Source: a virus
DNA: 35,132 nt
IMG/VR virus record: IMGVR_UViG_3300020202_000059
Coordinates: 1-35,132 of that record
Direction: 5' to 3' (one strand)
Of the stretch, positions 13,205 through 22,277 are shown piece after piece. Numbering within the stretch: the first letter of the stretch is position 1; the number at the start of each line of letters is the position of its first letter. Under the pieces are notes generated by a model. That model was not told where the DNA came from and searched no databases. It saw only the letters and a list, made by a program, of their open reading frames with translations. The translations under genes and the position numbers were made by a program.

Positions 13205-14637
13205 ATCGAAGGGATAAACTCGAACTTCTAGCACTCCTTGAAGAAAAGGAGCGCCGACAGAGAACTCGCAAGCTCTTTAGCTACTATCCTAATGAAGGCC
13301 CACTGAGGCGCGAACTTTACGTAAAACACACGCTGTTCTTCGAGGCTGGCCAAAAGTTCCGGGAACGTCTTATGCTTGCTGCAAACCGTGTTGGGAAAAC
13401 AGAAGGTGTTGGCGGTTATGAAGCGGCACTTCACTTAACGGGACTATATCCGGATTGGTGGACAGGTCGCAGGTTTTCAAAGCCAGTCGATGCGTGGGCT
13501 GCAGGAGATACAGCAAAGACAGTTCGTGAAATCATTCAATTTAAGCTTCTAGGGCCTATCCATGAAATCGGCACTGGCCTCATTCCTCAGGAATTAATCG
13601 TTAGTACGACTCGAAAGCAGGGAGTCTCTGATGCTATTGATACGATATATGTTAGACACGTATCAGGTGGAGTGAGCCAATTAGTTCTCAAAAGCTACGA
13701 TCAAAAAAGGCACTCGTTTCAAGGAACTGAAAAAGACTTCATCTGGCTTGATGAAGAGCCGCCACTTGAGATTTATACAGAGTGTTTGCTTAGAACAATG
13801 ACGAACAACGGGATGCTCATGCTAACCTTTACTCCACTTCAAGGTATGAGCGAGACTGTTATGGCGTTTCTTCCAGGTGGCCAGGTTGAGGAAAAGCGAG
13901 ACGGTTCTAAGTTTGTTGTTATGGCGACTTGGGATGATGCACCCCACTTAAGCGAGGAAGTTAAAGAAGAGTTGTGGAATTCAATTCCTCCGTTCCAACG
14001 AGATGCTCGGTCTAAGGGAGTCCCTCAGCTTGGCTCTGGAGCAATATATCCAGTGCCTGAGTCTGACTTTGTAGTTGATGACTTTCCAATTCCCGAACAT
14101 TGGCCCAGAGTTTATGCATTAGACGTTGGATGGAATCGAACGGCAGTGCCATGGGGTGCGATTGATAAAGATACAGATACGCTCTACCTATATAGTGAAC
14201 ACTATCGTGGGCAAGCGGAGCCTAGTATTCACGCTGAGGCTATTAAAGCTCGAGGGCTCTGGATTCCAGGTGTGTTTGATCCAGCTGCTAGGGGGAGGTC
14301 TCAGTTAGATGGCAAGCAAGTGCTTCAGAGTTACATCGACTTAGGATTAGATCTAGAACCCGCGTTGAACGCTGTAGAAGCAGGGATTTATGAGGTATGG
14401 CAGCGCCTTTCTACCGGAAGGCTTAAGGTGTTTAGAAGTATGTCTAACTGGCTCTATGAGTTTCGCATCTATAGACGTGATGAAAAGGGCCACATAGTTA
14501 AGGTTAATGATCACTTAATGGATGCCACTAGATATCTTGTAATGTCGGGACTTGATAGAGCAAAGACAAAGCCAGTAGCAAAGAAAACAGAGTCAGGCGA
14601 GTATTTCGGGAATCAGTCGACTGGATGGATGGGATAG
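13201..14637 (+). CDS. Terminase large subunit
   Basis: 478 residues (P22 gp2 499), GTG start. ATPase: Walker A 'ANRVGKT' (61-67) and Walker B 'FIWLDEE' (180-186, catalytic Glu). The coupling motif region is 'LMLTFTPLQG' (206-215). Nuclease: RNase H-like acids Asp308 in 'YALDVGW', Asp360 in 'VFDPAARG' and Asp441 in 'HLMDATRY'. It pumps DNA into the prohead and cuts it; with the P22-type portal this implies headful packaging. The gene is complete and no frame disruption is seen. Confidence 0.96.
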   Translation: MNRRDKLELLALLEEKERRQRTRKLFSYYPNEGPLRRELYVKHTLFFEAGQKFRERLMLAANRVGKTEGVGGYEAALHLTGLYPDWWTGRRFSKPVDAWAAGDTAKTVREIIQFKLLGPIHEIGTGLIPQELIVSTTRKQGVSDAIDTIYVRHVSGGVSQLVLKSYDQKRHSFQGTEKDFIWLDEEPPLEIYTECLLRTMTNNGMLMLTFTPLQGMSETVMAFLPGGQVEEKRDGSKFVVMATWDDAPHLSEEVKEELWNSIPPFQRDARSKGVPQLGSGAIYPVPESDFVVDDFPIPEHWPRVYALDVGWNRTAVPWGAIDKDTDTLYLYSEHYRGQAEPSIHAEAIKARGLWIPGVFDPAARGRSQLDGKQVLQSYIDLGLDLEPALNAVEAGIYEVWQRLSTGRLKVFRSMSNWLYEFRIYRRDEKGHIVKVNDHLMDATRYLVMSGLDRAKTKPVAKKTESGEYFGNQSTGWMG

Positions 14638-14940
14638 TCAGATTTGTTTTAGTCGAGCGAGAATTTCGGCGTGTCCCTGCTTAGCCTCTTCATAAGTATG
14701 ATATCGTTCTAGCTCACCATCAAGTTTTCCACCAAATATGATCGTCTCGAAGAGTATGGGATTACCTATGATTGAAAAGTCGTGGTCGACACCTAAGAAT
14801 ACTGTTGAAACAAAGGATTCACCAACTCGATCTTGGGCTACGACCCTCTTTTCGGTGGTGTCCATCCACGCGCTCCATTCCGCTAAGTTCGAAATTTTAA
14901 CTGGTCGCTTGTTTTCATCGAGAATGTAGTGATCTGCCAT
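14638..14940 (-). CDS. Conserved phage hypothetical, antisense insert between terminase and portal
   Basis: 100 residues from ATG 14940, chosen for AGGAG eight bases upstream; upstream in-frame codons lack one. The pattern 'HYILDENKRPVKISNLAEWS', 'VSTVFLGVDHDFSIIGNPIL', 'FETIIFGG' and 'RYHTYEEAKQGH' recalls a small hypothetical found in many phages and prophages, of unknown function. It starts right after the terminase stop on the opposite strand and interrupts the late operon, like a moron with its own promoter. Confidence 0.72.
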   Translation of the reverse strand: MADHYILDENKRPVKISNLAEWSAWMDTTEKRVVAQDRVGESFVSTVFLGVDHDFSIIGNPILFETIIFGGKLDGELERYHTYEEAKQGHAEILARLKQI

Positions 14941-14991
14941 TTTCTCGCTCCTGTTTTGCCTTTGCAGTGTCATACATCAAACCTCAATAAA

Positions 14992-15025
14992 ATTAAAGAT
15001 TTTATAAAAATTCATTAAAGATTTT
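14992..15025. promoter_or_regulatory. AT-rich direct repeats upstream of the portal gene
   Basis: ATTAAAGATTTT occurs at 14992-15003 and again at 15014-15025, 22 bp (two helical turns) apart, between the antisense gene and the portal. A regulator or UP-type element may sit here, restarting late transcription after the insert. No firm promoter boxes could be fixed. Confidence 0.4.
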
Positions 15026-15046
15026 TTGCTCCGTATTTTAAGGTGA

Positions 15047-17209
15047 GTGCCACCTAAACATCAAGCCACAGAAATCGACAGTGAAAATGACGACAGCCGT
15101 GCGATTGCACGTCAGGACGAAGAAATCCTCGAAATTGCTCGCAAGCGATTTGACTTAGCAGCTGAGGCCGAAGCTGAAATCCGCAAAGAAGCCCTAGACG
15201 ATCTCAAGTTCAGTGCGGGTGAACAGTGGCCGGAAGACGTGAAACGTGCAAGGGAGCAAGATAGACGTCCTTGCATTACTATCAATAGATTACCGCAGTT
15301 TATAAGACAGATTACGAACGACCAACGTCAGAACAGGCCCTCGATTAAGGTAAGTCCTGTTGACGATAAAGCCGATCTTGAGACAGCCAAAATCTATCAA
15401 GGTCTTATCCGTCATATTGAATATGCAAGCAACGCTGACACCGCTTATGACACAGCGTTTGATTCCGCGGTCAGGGCAAGCTTTGGATTCTTTAGAGTCG
15501 TAACAGATTACTGTGATCCATTTTCATTTGAGCAGGAAATTAGAATCTTACGAGTTCCCGATAGATTCTCCTGTTATCTTGATCCTTCATACAGAGAGCC
15601 AGATGGCTCAGATGCCAACTGGGGCTTTGCGTTCGAAGACATATCAATTGATGAATACAAGGCGCATTACCCGAAATCAAAACTTGCGTCGATGAGCGAC
15701 TGGGCCTCACTAGGTCAATCTCAACCAGATTGGGCTACATCAAGCACTGTGCGAGTAGCAGAGTACTTTTACCGGGAGTATCGAGAAGCGACGATTTGCC
15801 AGCTGAGTGATGGATCGACAATTGAGAAGGATAAGCTTCCAAAAGCTCCCTCAATGATGCCAATGGGTCTTGAAATAGTGGCTGAGCGTGTGACACAAAT
15901 TCCAACAATTAAGTGGTGCAAGATAAACGGCGTTGAAATACTTGAGCGGACCGACTGGCCAGGTAAGTGGATTCCGATTATTCCGGTACTCGGAGAAGAG
16001 CTAATCGTAGACGGAAAGCGAATTCTCTCGGGAGTCATTCGGCACGCCAAAGACCCTCAACGCATGTACAACTACTGGAAGTCTAGCGAGACAGAAACCA
16101 TTGCTCTAGCGCCTCGCGCGCCATTTATAGGTTACGCCGGCCAATTTGAAGGCTTTGAAGCGCAATGGAAAACAGCAAATGTTAGGAATCATGCGTATCT
16201 AGAAGTAAATCCTAAGACAATTAACGGTGAAGCGGCTCCCTTGCCTCAAAGAAATGTGTTCGAGCCGCCTGTACAAGCAATCACTCAGGCGAGCATGTTT
16301 GCTGCCGAAGACCTCAAAGCAACAACTGGAATCTACGACGCGGCCCTTGGCGCTAAGAGTAATGAACAGAGCGGAATCGCAATTCAACGCCGAAACATTC
16401 AAGCGCAAACATCAAACTTTCACTTCATCGACAATCTGTCGAAATCAATACGGCATTGTGGCCGTATCATCGTTGATCTGATTCCTCATATTTACGATAC
16501 ACCGAGGGCCGCGAGAATTTTAGGTGAGGATGGAACAGAGGAAATTGTAAGGCTAAACGAACAATTTCTAAAGAACGGCAAGCTGACAAAATATAACTTC
16601 GGCGTAGGAAAATACGACGTAACGGTCGACACAGGTCCAAGCTTTGAGACTAGACGTCAGGAAGCAGTCGCCTCAATGGCTGATCTAACCCGAAGTTATC
16701 CTCAGATCATGCAAGTCGCTGGCGACCTTATGGTCAAAAATATGGATTGGCCAGGAGCAAGTGAAATCGCTGAAAGACTTAAGAAGACGCTTCCGCCTGG
16801 TGTCGCAGACGACAAATCTCAAAAGCCAGTTCCTCCAGAGATCCAGCAACAGATGACCCAAATGAATCAGATGATTGAGCAGTTAACTGCTAGCCTAAAT
16901 GAAGCTAACGGCAAGATCCAAAATAAGACCCTTGAGCTCGAATCCCGTGAGCGGATCGAAAATGCTAGGCTTCAGATTCAGGCCGAAATCGAATTAGCAA
17001 AGATGGGGTCCGTTGAAGCAATTGCACTTCTTAAGCAGGAGATTGCTGAGATTAAGACGCGTGAGAAACTGCTTAGAAATCACTTACCAATCAACTTTGA
17101 AAATGAAATAGGTGCTGGCCCTTTTGAGGCTGTGACGCCGAATGAACAACAACCTACTGGTGGGTTTTCACCAGGCCAACCCATGGGGAGTATGAACCAT
17201 GTCGATTAA
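15047..17209 (+). CDS. P22-type portal protein
   Basis: 720 residues (P22 gp1 725). GTG 15047 lies three bases after AAGG. The N-terminal 'FDLAAEAEAEIRKEALDDLK' and 'ITINRLPQFIRQITNDQRQN' are hallmarks of P22-like portals. The core runs to about residue 580 with 'GIYDAALGAKSNEQSGIAIQ' and 'TKYNFGVGKYDVTVDTGPSF'. A long C-terminal coiled coil (about 600-680) would form the barrel that reaches into the head. It makes the dodecameric vertex for DNA entry and tail assembly. It overlaps the scaffold start by 11 bp. Confidence 0.94.
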   Translation: MPPKHQATEIDSENDDSRAIARQDEEILEIARKRFDLAAEAEAEIRKEALDDLKFSAGEQWPEDVKRAREQDRRPCITINRLPQFIRQITNDQRQNRPSIKVSPVDDKADLETAKIYQGLIRHIEYASNADTAYDTAFDSAVRASFGFFRVVTDYCDPFSFEQEIRILRVPDRFSCYLDPSYREPDGSDANWGFAFEDISIDEYKAHYPKSKLASMSDWASLGQSQPDWATSSTVRVAEYFYREYREATICQLSDGSTIEKDKLPKAPSMMPMGLEIVAERVTQIPTIKWCKINGVEILERTDWPGKWIPIIPVLGEELIVDGKRILSGVIRHAKDPQRMYNYWKSSETETIALAPRAPFIGYAGQFEGFEAQWKTANVRNHAYLEVNPKTINGEAAPLPQRNVFEPPVQAITQASMFAAEDLKATTGIYDAALGAKSNEQSGIAIQRRNIQAQTSNFHFIDNLSKSIRHCGRIIVDLIPHIYDTPRAARILGEDGTEEIVRLNEQFLKNGKLTKYNFGVGKYDVTVDTGPSFETRRQEAVASMADLTRSYPQIMQVAGDLMVKNMDWPGASEIAERLKKTLPPGVADDKSQKPVPPEIQQQMTQMNQMIEQLTASLNEANGKIQNKTLELESRERIENARLQIQAEIELAKMGSVEAIALLKQEIAEIKTREKLLRNHLPINFENEIGAGPFEAVTPNEQQPTGGFSPGQPMGSMNHVD

Positions 17210-18140
17210 AGTAACGTCAACGACAGAACCAACGGAAGTGGCCGCTCAAGCAGTGGCGATTCCTTCCTCGGACTCTGGAGTTGCAAAGCAATCCGCGCCA
17301 GCTCCAGACGAGCAGGTAGAAACAGGTGAGGAATCGGAAACCTCAGACGATAATCTTGCAGAAGATGTGGAAGGTAAGGACGTCAAAGGTAGCGAATCAG
17401 ACGATGACGACACGCAGTCCAAAGAAGAAAAGCCAAAGCGGAATGGTTTCTCAAAGCGTATTTCAAAACTCACGAACAAGATCTCTGAAAAAGAGCGCGA
17501 GCTTGAGTATTGGAAAAACGAGGCCCTCAAAAGTCGTAAGACTGACGAACCTCAAGCGCCAAAGGAGACGCAGTTAGCCCAAGTAGATGGAAAACCAAAA
17601 GCTGATGATTATGAAACAGCCGAGGCCTACTACGAGGCTCTTGCGGATTGGAAGGTCGAACAGAAGCTTAAAGAGAAGGAATCTAAGCAAAAAGAAATTC
17701 AGGTTAAGTCTGAATTTGAAAAGCAGATTACTGCCCATCGCGACCGAGTGAGGGCATTTGCTGATGCCCACGACGATTTTGATGACCTAATGGAGCAGGT
17801 AAACGATGTGCCAGTTTCATTAACGGTCTCTGAAGTGATCCTCGCCTCTGAAAATGGCCCTGAGCTTATGTATGAGTTAGCTAAAAATAAGGAAGAGTTT
17901 GCGCGTATATGTGCACTTCCGTCAATTGCAGCGGCTCGGGAGCTAGGGAAGATAGAGGCACGAATCGCTAAACAGATCCCATCTAAGCAAGACATAGAGC
18001 CTAAGACGACAAAGGCACCTGCGCCAATCGCGCCAGTCGGAAGAAAGACATCGGGAGCAGCAAGAAAATCCATCTTTGATCCCGATCTATCTCAAGCCGA
18101 GTACGAAAGGCTGAGGCAGGAGCAAACGAGAAGGGCATAA
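17199..18140 (+). CDS. Scaffolding protein
   Basis: 313 residues (P22 gp8 303). A disordered, acidic N-terminal third (Asp/Glu/Ser-rich) is followed by a coiled coil from 'FSKRISKLTNKISEKERELE', the segment 'KPKADDYETAEAYYEALADW', a helical middle 'FDDLMEQVNDVPVSLTVSEV', and a Pro/Ala linker leading to a C-terminal coat-binding segment around 'DPDLSQAEYERLRQEQTRR'. It guides coat assembly and leaves before packaging. It sits between portal and coat, as in P22. Confidence 0.88.
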   Translation: MSIKVTSTTEPTEVAAQAVAIPSSDSGVAKQSAPAPDEQVETGEESETSDDNLAEDVEGKDVKGSESDDDDTQSKEEKPKRNGFSKRISKLTNKISEKERELEYWKNEALKSRKTDEPQAPKETQLAQVDGKPKADDYETAEAYYEALADWKVEQKLKEKESKQKEIQVKSEFEKQITAHRDRVRAFADAHDDFDDLMEQVNDVPVSLTVSEVILASENGPELMYELAKNKEEFARICALPSIAAARELGKIEARIAKQIPSKQDIEPKTTKAPAPIAPVGRKTSGAARKSIFDPDLSQAEYERLRQEQTRRA

Positions 18141-18172
18141 GGCTTTTCTCGAAAAATTTAACTTTAACCTTT

Positions 18173-18189
18173 GCCCCATAACAAGGGGC
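18173..18189 (+). promoter_or_regulatory. Hairpin just upstream of the coat gene
   Basis: GCCCC-ATAACAA-GGGGC, followed at once by the ribosome site AGGAG (18191-18195). It could protect the coat message or tune its translation. The loop is short and there is no T-run, so it is not a terminator. Confidence 0.4.
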
Positions 18190-18202
18190 CAGGAGATTTC
18201 AA

Positions 18203-19441
18203 ATGAGTAACTCACTCTTAACCGATTCAATTATCGTGAAAGAATCCTTGATGGAGCTTAAGAACCAATTAGGCTTCACAAAGAATGTAAATAGACAATA
18301 CGACGAGAAATTCGCTGTTGAAGGTGCAAAGATTGGTGACACCATCAATATTCGAAAGCCTTCTCGTTACGAGGTAACTGATGGTGCTGTTCTTAACGTA
18401 CAAGACTCAGTTGACCAATCAGTAGCGTTACAACTTGATACTCAACAGCACGTAGGCATGGGCTTTTCAAGCAAAGACCTTACGCTTTCTGTTGATGCAT
18501 TTAAAGAACGCTACATTAAGCCTGCGGTAACTGCACTTGCTAACAAGGTTGACTACACAGGCTTTGCAGCAATGTACAAGCAAGTTTATAGCTCAGTTGG
18601 TGTACCAAGTGCTTCGGCTTTCCCATCTGACCTAAAGGGATTCTTAGCGGCTAAGCAAAAGCTTGCTGAGCTTGGAGCTCCTGTCAGCGATCTAACGGCA
18701 ATCGTGAATCCTGCAACTGAAGCGTCGTTAGTTCATGGACTGAAGGGTCTATTTCAGTCTTCGGAACAAATCGCTAAGCAATATGAAAAAGGTGTTATGG
18801 GCTATGCAGCTGGCTCTAAGTTCGTGATGAGCCAAAACGTTGCTCAGCATACTATTGGAGCTCTCGGCGGAACACCGCTTGTAAACGGAACCACTGCTGC
18901 AGGTGCTACAACTATTGTAACCGATGGATGGACCGCGGCTGCGGCAACACGCTTGAAAAAGGGTGACGTAATTACTATTGCCGATGTGTACGCTGTAAAC
19001 CCACAGACACGTCAGTCGACCGGCGCTCTTGCTCAGTTTGTTGTGACTGCTGATACAGCATCAGATGGTTCTGGAAACCTTACGATTCCAATCGACCGCG
19101 CGATCTACGCGAGTGGCCAGTATCAGAACGTAAATGCGTTACCAATTGATAACGCTGCAATCACAGTCTTCGGACACGCGTCTAGCTACGCAAACGTTGT
19201 CGCCCCACAGAATATGGTCTTCCACAAGGACGCATTCGTCCTTGGATGTGCTGACTTAATTCTTCCAAAGGGAATGCACATGGCAGCTAGAGCGTCTGAT
19301 CCAGAAAGCGGTCTCTCAATCCGTCTAGTGTCTGGATATGACATCGTGAACGACAGGATGAACTCGCGTCTCGATATCCTTTATGGATGGAAGTGCGTGT
19401 ATCCAGAGTTCGCATGTCGCGTAGTCGGTCAACCTGCTTAA
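18203..19441 (+). CDS. Major capsid protein (P22 gp5-like)
   Basis: 412 residues (P22 coat 430). The opening 'MSNSLLTDSIIVKESLMELK' and 'NRQYDEKFAVEGAKIGDTIN' are typical of P22-type coats, which use the HK97 fold with an inserted domain. 'LDTQQHVGMGFSSKDLTLSV' forms the E-loop/P-domain part. The Gly/Ala/Thr-rich middle from about residue 225 ('LVNGTTAAGATTIVTDGWTA') is the likely I-domain. The ribosome site is good. Codon use is smoother here than in neighbours, as expected for an abundant protein. Confidence 0.95.
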   Translation: MSNSLLTDSIIVKESLMELKNQLGFTKNVNRQYDEKFAVEGAKIGDTINIRKPSRYEVTDGAVLNVQDSVDQSVALQLDTQQHVGMGFSSKDLTLSVDAFKERYIKPAVTALANKVDYTGFAAMYKQVYSSVGVPSASAFPSDLKGFLAAKQKLAELGAPVSDLTAIVNPATEASLVHGLKGLFQSSEQIAKQYEKGVMGYAAGSKFVMSQNVAQHTIGALGGTPLVNGTTAAGATTIVTDGWTAAAATRLKKGDVITIADVYAVNPQTRQSTGALAQFVVTADTASDGSGNLTIPIDRAIYASGQYQNVNALPIDNAAITVFGHASSYANVVAPQNMVFHKDAFVLGCADLILPKGMHMAARASDPESGLSIRLVSGYDIVNDRMNSRLDILYGWKCVYPEFACRVVGQPA

Positions 19442-19449
19442 TGAAATAT

Positions 19450-19473
19450 GGGGGCTTGAGTAATTAGGCCCCC
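19450..19473 (+). terminator. Hairpin after the coat gene
   Basis: GGGGGC (19450-19455) pairs with GCCCCC (19468-19473), plus two weaker inner pairs, around a 10-12 base loop. No T-tract follows, so it probably stabilises coat mRNA or attenuates the operon, not a strong stop. Confidence 0.5.
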
Positions 19474-19501
19474 AACTAACAACAAATTAGGAGAATAGAA
19501 A

Positions 19502-19831
19502 ATGAACACAGCAACAGACTCTTTAGAGACAGCGACACCTAAAACTGGTGGCGGAATGCAGGTCGGTCAGTCGTCAAGTGACTTGGTTGGCTTTTGGGGT
19601 GCAACTCCAGTCGATCAACCAGCAGCACTAACGGCACAGCTCACAACAATTACTCACACCGAGCCAGGAACGCCCGACTACGCGATTCAAAATATGACTA
19701 ATAGCTCACCTTACGGATTCGTCTCTCAAGATGAAGCGAACTCTGTGTTGAAGGTCATTAAGAATCTTCAAACACGATTAGCTGAGGTTGAAGCACGCCT
19801 TGAGGAAGCAGGTATCGTAGCTGCGAACTAA
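19502..19831 (+). CDS. Probable head fibre/decoration protein
   Basis: 109 residues, good ribosome site TTAGGAG. The N-terminal 'GMQVGQSSSDLVGFWGATPV' pattern is common in small virion-surface proteins encoded next to coat genes. The middle is Thr-rich beta structure and the C-terminus is a coiled coil ('VIKNLQTRLAEVEARLEEAG') suited to a trimer. I infer it attaches outside the head. The hairpins on both sides give it a transcript boundary of its own. Confidence 0.6.
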   Translation: MNTATDSLETATPKTGGGMQVGQSSSDLVGFWGATPVDQPAALTAQLTTITHTEPGTPDYAIQNMTNSSPYGFVSQDEANSVLKVIKNLQTRLAEVEARLEEAGIVAAN

Positions 19832-19844
19832 CATTAGGCTTTGA

Positions 19845-19878
19845 GCCCTGGTGGTTACGCCGCCGGGGCAAGTTTTTT
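19845..19878 (+). terminator. Intrinsic terminator after the decoration gene
   Basis: GCCCTGGTGG pairs with CCGCCGGGGC (10 pairs, two G-U) around TTACG, followed by AAG and TTTTTT. This is a textbook stem and T-run. It would reduce transcription into the tail genes relative to the coat genes. Confidence 0.8.
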
Positions 19879-19908
19879 AAAACTAACGATCTGAATTGGA
19901 GCAATACA

Positions 19909-20145
19909 ATGAAAGTATATCCATCTTGGAGATATCACAAAGACCTAGGTAGCAAGATAATCCATAGTGCTGCTGATGAAGCAGAAGATTGGGCTGAATC
20001 ACCTGCGTCGTTTGAAGTTACCGAGCAGATTAACGTGCAGCCAGTCGAAATAGCGGCACCTGAAGTAATCGAATCGGTCATGTTACCAAGCGAACCGGAA
20101 GCAGAAGTAAAACCAGCAAAAAAGAAATTTAAAGGACTCAAATGA
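19909..20145 (+). CDS. Small acidic hypothetical protein
   Basis: 78 residues; GGAG lies nine bases before ATG 19909. The N-terminus 'MKVYPSWRYHKDLGSKIIHS' is compact. The rest is acidic and Pro/Val-rich, ending in a Lys-rich tip 'AKKKFKGLK'. It is coupled to the gp4-like gene by ATGA. Small proteins of this kind are frequent at this position in podophages; their role is unknown. Confidence 0.6.
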   Translation: MKVYPSWRYHKDLGSKIIHSAADEAEDWAESPASFEVTEQINVQPVEIAAPEVIESVMLPSEPEAEVKPAKKKFKGLK

Positions 20146-20846
20146 CGGTCCGAGAACTCATCGGAAGTTCATTAAGACTAATCGGTGCGATCGCAACGGG
20201 GGAGACGCCCTCTGCAGATGAACTATCCGATGGTCTTTCTTCAGTAAATAGACTCTTGGGGCGATGGAGTACTGAGGGGCTTATTGTATACGGTAGAGTT
20301 CGCGAGGAATTTACTCTCACGTCAAATGATGGATCTTACACTATTGGTAGTGGTGCAAACTTTAATACCACAAGACCCTCAAAGCTTGAACATGTAACAA
20401 TCGAAGATCAATCAGCGACACCTACGTCGGAGTATCCAGTTGAAATTATCAACCAAAGCCAATGGGCAGCGATTGTACAAAAAGACCAAACTGGTAGACC
20501 AACGAAGCTTTACCCTGAGGGAACATTCCCGAACGACACCTATAATCTTTGGCCCGTCCCAAATGAAGCGGACAAATTAGTTCTATATTCTCAAAAGCCA
20601 CTCACGGCCTTTGCTAGCATCAATAGCACGGTTTCTCTGCCGACTGGGTACGACGATGCACTTGTTTACAATTTAGCAGTAAGACTTGCGCCCGAATACG
20701 GGAAAACCGTCACGCCAGAACTCATGTATGAAGCTAACGAATCTAAAGCACTCATTAAGAAATCAAACATTAAGCCAGTCTATCTAGAATGTGATCCCGG
20801 AACCTTATCAACGGCAACCACTTACGACATCAATTTGGGGGAATAA
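20142..20846 (+). CDS. Tail accessory factor (P22 gp4-like head-completion protein)
   Basis: 234 residues. 'MTVRELIGSSLRLIGAIATG' followed by 'LSDGLSSVNRLLGRWSTEGL' is the characteristic start of gp4-type adaptor proteins, which bind beneath the portal and begin tail assembly. 'DDALVYNLAVRLAPEYGKTV' (about 170-190) is the conserved C-terminal helix. It is longer than P22 gp4 (166). Some gp4 proteins also hydrolyse peptidoglycan; no catalytic pattern is evident here. Confidence 0.85.
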   Translation: MTVRELIGSSLRLIGAIATGETPSADELSDGLSSVNRLLGRWSTEGLIVYGRVREEFTLTSNDGSYTIGSGANFNTTRPSKLEHVTIEDQSATPTSEYPVEIINQSQWAAIVQKDQTGRPTKLYPEGTFPNDTYNLWPVPNEADKLVLYSQKPLTAFASINSTVSLPTGYDDALVYNLAVRLAPEYGKTVTPELMYEANESKALIKKSNIKPVYLECDPGTLSTATTYDINLGE

Positions 20847-22277
20847 GTGCGATTTTCAGGATTTATCGGACCAAGTTATACATTAAGGTCAGTCAATGTT
20901 GACTGCCAAAGATGTATCAACCTCTATCCTGAATTTAATGAGCACGGTACAGGAAAAGAAAAAGAAGTCGCAGCTCTAATTGGGGTTCCTGGCTTATCGC
21001 TACTGGTGACAATTGGTTCTGGGCCAATCCGTGGCGTGTGGATGGCCAGCAATGGTCAACTCTTCGTAGTTAGTGGCAATAAACTCTTTCGAGTAAGCTC
21101 AGCTTGGGTGGCGACCGAGCTTGGAACATTAAGTACGTCAATTGGCCAAGTTAGTCTAGCAGACAACGGGACACAACTCATGATTGTGGACGGTACTTAC
21201 GGCTATGTACTTACACTAGCGACTTCAATCTTCTCACAAATTACAGATCCAGATTTTCCTGGTGCAAACCAAGTCGTTTTTCAAGACGGATACTTCATAT
21301 TCAATAATCCAGGTACAGGGCAGTTTGGAATATCTGGATTGAATAGTGCGACCTTCGACGCGCTCGATATCGCAACGTCTGAAGGCAATCCTGACGATAT
21401 TGTTGGAATCATTTCCAACAATCGAGATCTTTGGTTAGCGAATGAAAAGACGATTGAAGTATTTTTCAACAGTGGTGCTGCCGACTTTCCTTTTGAACGG
21501 GTGCAAGGGGCATTTGTAGAAGTTGGTCTCGCAGCGCGCTTTAGCCTCGCAAAAATGAACAACGTAGTTTATTGGCTTGGCCAGGATGAAAATGGTCAAG
21601 GGACAGTATTTCAGGCAAAAGGCTACCAGCCGCAGAAAATTAGTACTCACGCCATTGACTTAGCAATTCAAGGCTACGGAACAATTAGCGATGCAGTAGC
21701 GTTTACGTATCAGGATTCCGGCCATTACTTTTACGTATTAAACTTCCCCACAGCGAATACTACTTGGGTTTACGATGCGACGACTAGTCTTTGGCACGAG
21801 AGAGCTTACAACAATGGTGGACAACTTGCCAGGCATCGAGGGAACTGCCACGCATTTGCATTTGGGAAGCATGTCGTGGGTGACTATGAAAATGGCAATC
21901 TTTATGAACTAAGATCTGACGTTTATGCCGACAATAGTAATCCTCTGATCAAACGACGTGTAACACCGCATGTGTCAGCCGGTGGAAAACGAGTAACCTA
22001 TCATCGATTTCAACTCGATATCGAAAGTGGAGTGGGACTTGATGGAACAACTCAAGGTACTGACCCACAGGCCATGCTTCAGTTCAGCGATGACGGTGGT
22101 CACACCTGGTCCAACGAAAAATGGGTCAGCATGGGAAAAATTGGCCAGACTAAGTGGCGGGCGGACTGGCGTCGTTTAGGAATGTCTCGCGATCGTGTGT
22201 TTAGGGTAACTGTTTCCGATCCTGTTAAGACAATATTCGTGGGCGCTGAGCTCGATATCGAAGTGGAGGCTAGCTAA
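20847..22277 (+). CDS. Packaged-DNA stabilisation protein (P22 gp10-like)
   Basis: 476 residues (P22 gp10 472). GTG start directly after the previous stop. Beta-propeller-like throughout; the diagnostic start 'GPSYTLRSVNVDCQRCINLY' and 'VFFNSGAADFPFERVQGAFV' with 'IGVPGL' repeats of the family are present. It forms the hexameric tail tube that plugs the portal after packaging. It follows gp4 as in P22. Near the C-terminus, 'MLQFSDDGGHTWSNEKWVSM' is an Asp-box-like beta turn. Confidence 0.92.
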   Translation: MRFSGFIGPSYTLRSVNVDCQRCINLYPEFNEHGTGKEKEVAALIGVPGLSLLVTIGSGPIRGVWMASNGQLFVVSGNKLFRVSSAWVATELGTLSTSIGQVSLADNGTQLMIVDGTYGYVLTLATSIFSQITDPDFPGANQVVFQDGYFIFNNPGTGQFGISGLNSATFDALDIATSEGNPDDIVGIISNNRDLWLANEKTIEVFFNSGAADFPFERVQGAFVEVGLAARFSLAKMNNVVYWLGQDENGQGTVFQAKGYQPQKISTHAIDLAIQGYGTISDAVAFTYQDSGHYFYVLNFPTANTTWVYDATTSLWHERAYNNGGQLARHRGNCHAFAFGKHVVGDYENGNLYELRSDVYADNSNPLIKRRVTPHVSAGGKRVTYHRFQLDIESGVGLDGTTQGTDPQAMLQFSDDGGHTWSNEKWVSMGKIGQTKWRADWRRLGMSRDRVFRVTVSDPVKTIFVGAELDIEVEAS

